Shown piece after piece: positions 62,401 through 64,000 of a stretch of DNA of 64,000 bases. A program made the translations under genes and the position numbers. Origin of the DNA: Siphonodentalium dalli (Eukaryota; Mollusca; Scaphopoda; Gadilida; Siphonodentaliidae); NCBI GenBank assembly GCA_032622095.1, contig CP136067.1:131319990-131383989 (forward strand). The letters run 5' to 3'. The notes under the pieces are model-generated. The model ran no database searches, was not told the DNA's origin, and worked only from the letters and a program-made list of their open reading frames with translations. How positions within the stretch are numbered: position 1 is the first letter of the stretch; each line of letters opens with the position of its first letter.

Positions 62401-64000
62401 GTAGATACGTACATCTGAATTAATCTACAAACTCACTGTACTGAGTATTCTAGAAATGTATGAAAAATCAATTATACCAGTAATAAAATACCTCATTGTG
62501 CACTGATATATGTATTTAATTTCACTCAACAGACATAACAAACATAATTGAAACACAATTAGTATACAATTTTGAGTACAATAGAACGTTCGCATGCATG
62601 CCATTGCAAGTAAAATGAGAGGCAGGCTAAACGAACACATGTTTATAGTAATACCATGGGATTGGATGGGGTGATTATTGGGAAGCAATCACTATATATA
62701 TGGCGGTATCAGTTGGTGGGATAAAGGTTGAGTGGGTTTAGGTGTGGGTTTCAGCTATGTATTGGCACATAATCTGGTGTTTGTCTCAAGGGCGGGCAGG
62801 CCGGGTTGTGAGCAGTGGTACATAATTGTGAGATATTATATACCGAGGCCCCTTCGGGTCCACGAAAACCTTACCTTGTGTATATGTGGAACAATATACA
62901 GACCCTATATCGCACATATATATACGCCGTTAGAGAGCTTAATCGAAATACAGGTGGTTAATTGGCCGCCCTTGCCAGGCTCATTGAATCGAATACAAGC
63001 TAAATATGCTAAATGTGCTCTGCATATATTATATGTATGATCTTTATAATTAGATGAATGTTCTGAACGTTTGTCACCATAGCAACATTTATCAAATGAC
63101 CCATCTTATGAAAAGCGACCATACATCCGTCGCCCATAATCCGAGTCATGATATAGTAAAGAGCGTCATCCATTATGGGATTTTGTGATCGTTTTCAACG
63201 TGTTACTTATGGATTCTTTTGTCGGTTTTCGCGATGCCTCTGACATACGAATAATTGTGATTCAGCTATTTTTCATATATCTCCTAAGTGGAAATTTGCT
63301 TAGGAAATGTGGTCAAATTTGGTAACAAATCGAACCGGGTATCTTTAACGTACTTATATATCGATGACCGGAGTATGTATGTGAGCGTTGTCAACGTGAA
63401 ACGTATGCCCAATCCCTGTTGTATTATTAACATAACAGTAAAATGAATAATGTGAAATAAAGAGCGTTTCGTATTATTATGTTTGCCATTGACATTCTTG
63501 TGGAAGACTCGTTAACAATGACATTTCGGCAAAAACATCACCATTTTTCTTCAAACAAATGTGGAAAAGGAAGTTGATATTAACTACACGAGTGTTTGAT
63601 TAAAAAGTTATAACTCGGCCGCTTGCGAAACTAAACCTGAATTTTTTTTTTTTTTAAATATACTCCAGATACCGTGGTATGGGACAATATATCACTAAAG
63701 TTCTTTAAATATATAACTTACGTGGCCATGATATTGGTACAGGAATAGACATTGCGGCTTCAAGTTGGCAGTATGTTCCCGGCCGCCTGCGCGGAGTACT
63801 AGTGAGTTGTTGCTATAAATAGAAAAACTAATAGTCACGTGTGACTATTCATTAGAGTAGTCGATAAACGCCGCCTGAACTTGACACACTATAACTATAT
63901 ACTCACATAGCCCATGCGCGTTTGTTACACTAAATGATATTCCGTGATTGGCGAACTTTCAATTGGGTTATTCGTTTCATATTCCAATAAAATATACCAT
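62401..64000. other. No gene seen
   Basis: AAAGAGCG motifs at 63159 and 63459, a TA-rich stretch near 62690-62700, and a 102-codon frame at 62732-63040 without recognisable motif. No RNA gene or element boundary supported. Confidence 0.4.

Overview
This window looks like repeat-dense, AT-rich nuclear DNA from a eukaryote, most likely a marine invertebrate of the mollusc or other lophotrochozoan kind. That assignment is inference: it rests on broken non-LTR retrotransposons, many TTAA-flanked short inverted-repeat elements, degenerate satellites, and the absence of any bacterial gene organisation. I found no intact host gene that I would defend. The longest coding signals are decayed LINEs, C2H2 zinc-finger fragments, and remnants of unknown families. 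Many short open frames also start at non-ATG codons.

Layout. 0-6 kb: an inverted-repeat MITE family with a 31-bp tandem tail, a LINE endonuclease fragment, and a 1,275-bp foldback element inserted in another MITE copy with a 7-bp target duplication. 6-12 kb: TTAA-flanked elements with 69-bp hairpins, a recurrent ~380-bp repeat, an inverted-repeat element and a 42-bp tandem. 12-24 kb: hairpin MITEs, a LINE fragment (18.5-20.3 kb), and 65-bp arrays that appear to be expanded ends of one MITE family, including a ~684-bp direct duplication. 24-27 kb: the best LINE copy, 5'-truncated and frameshifted. 27-37 kb: an 11-bp minisatellite, nested MITEs, an acidic coding remnant, an inverted pair of a ~230-bp repeat, and a second LINE type on the minus strand. 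37.4-43.4 kb: a candidate ~6-kb DNA transposon with 36-bp terminal inverted repeats beginning CACTGTG and a 5-bp direct repeat AAACT. It carries C2H2 finger fragments and is split by a TTAA-flanked 1.8-kb element. 44-52 kb: more TTAA elements, LINE remnants and a 1.3-kb inverted-repeat element. 53-54.5 kb: a degenerate 21-bp satellite in both orientations. 54.5-60 kb: a pseudogene and a ~4.25-kb giant palindrome carrying repeated ATGGCGGC (YY1-like) motifs. 60-64 kb: a LINE C-terminus, 42-bp monomers and a nested GC-rich hairpin element.

How the parts relate. Most of the sequence is explained by cut-and-paste elements that target TTAA. Several families with different ends share one 69-bp hairpin module whose inner stem varies in a compensatory way. 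Several insertions can be dated relative to one another by nesting, and two have occupied/empty site pairs inside this window. The strongest unexplained signals are the shared hairpin module, the CACTGTG element, the YY1-motif palindrome, the MITE-to-satellite expansion and the 42-bp CGCTCTTT monomers.
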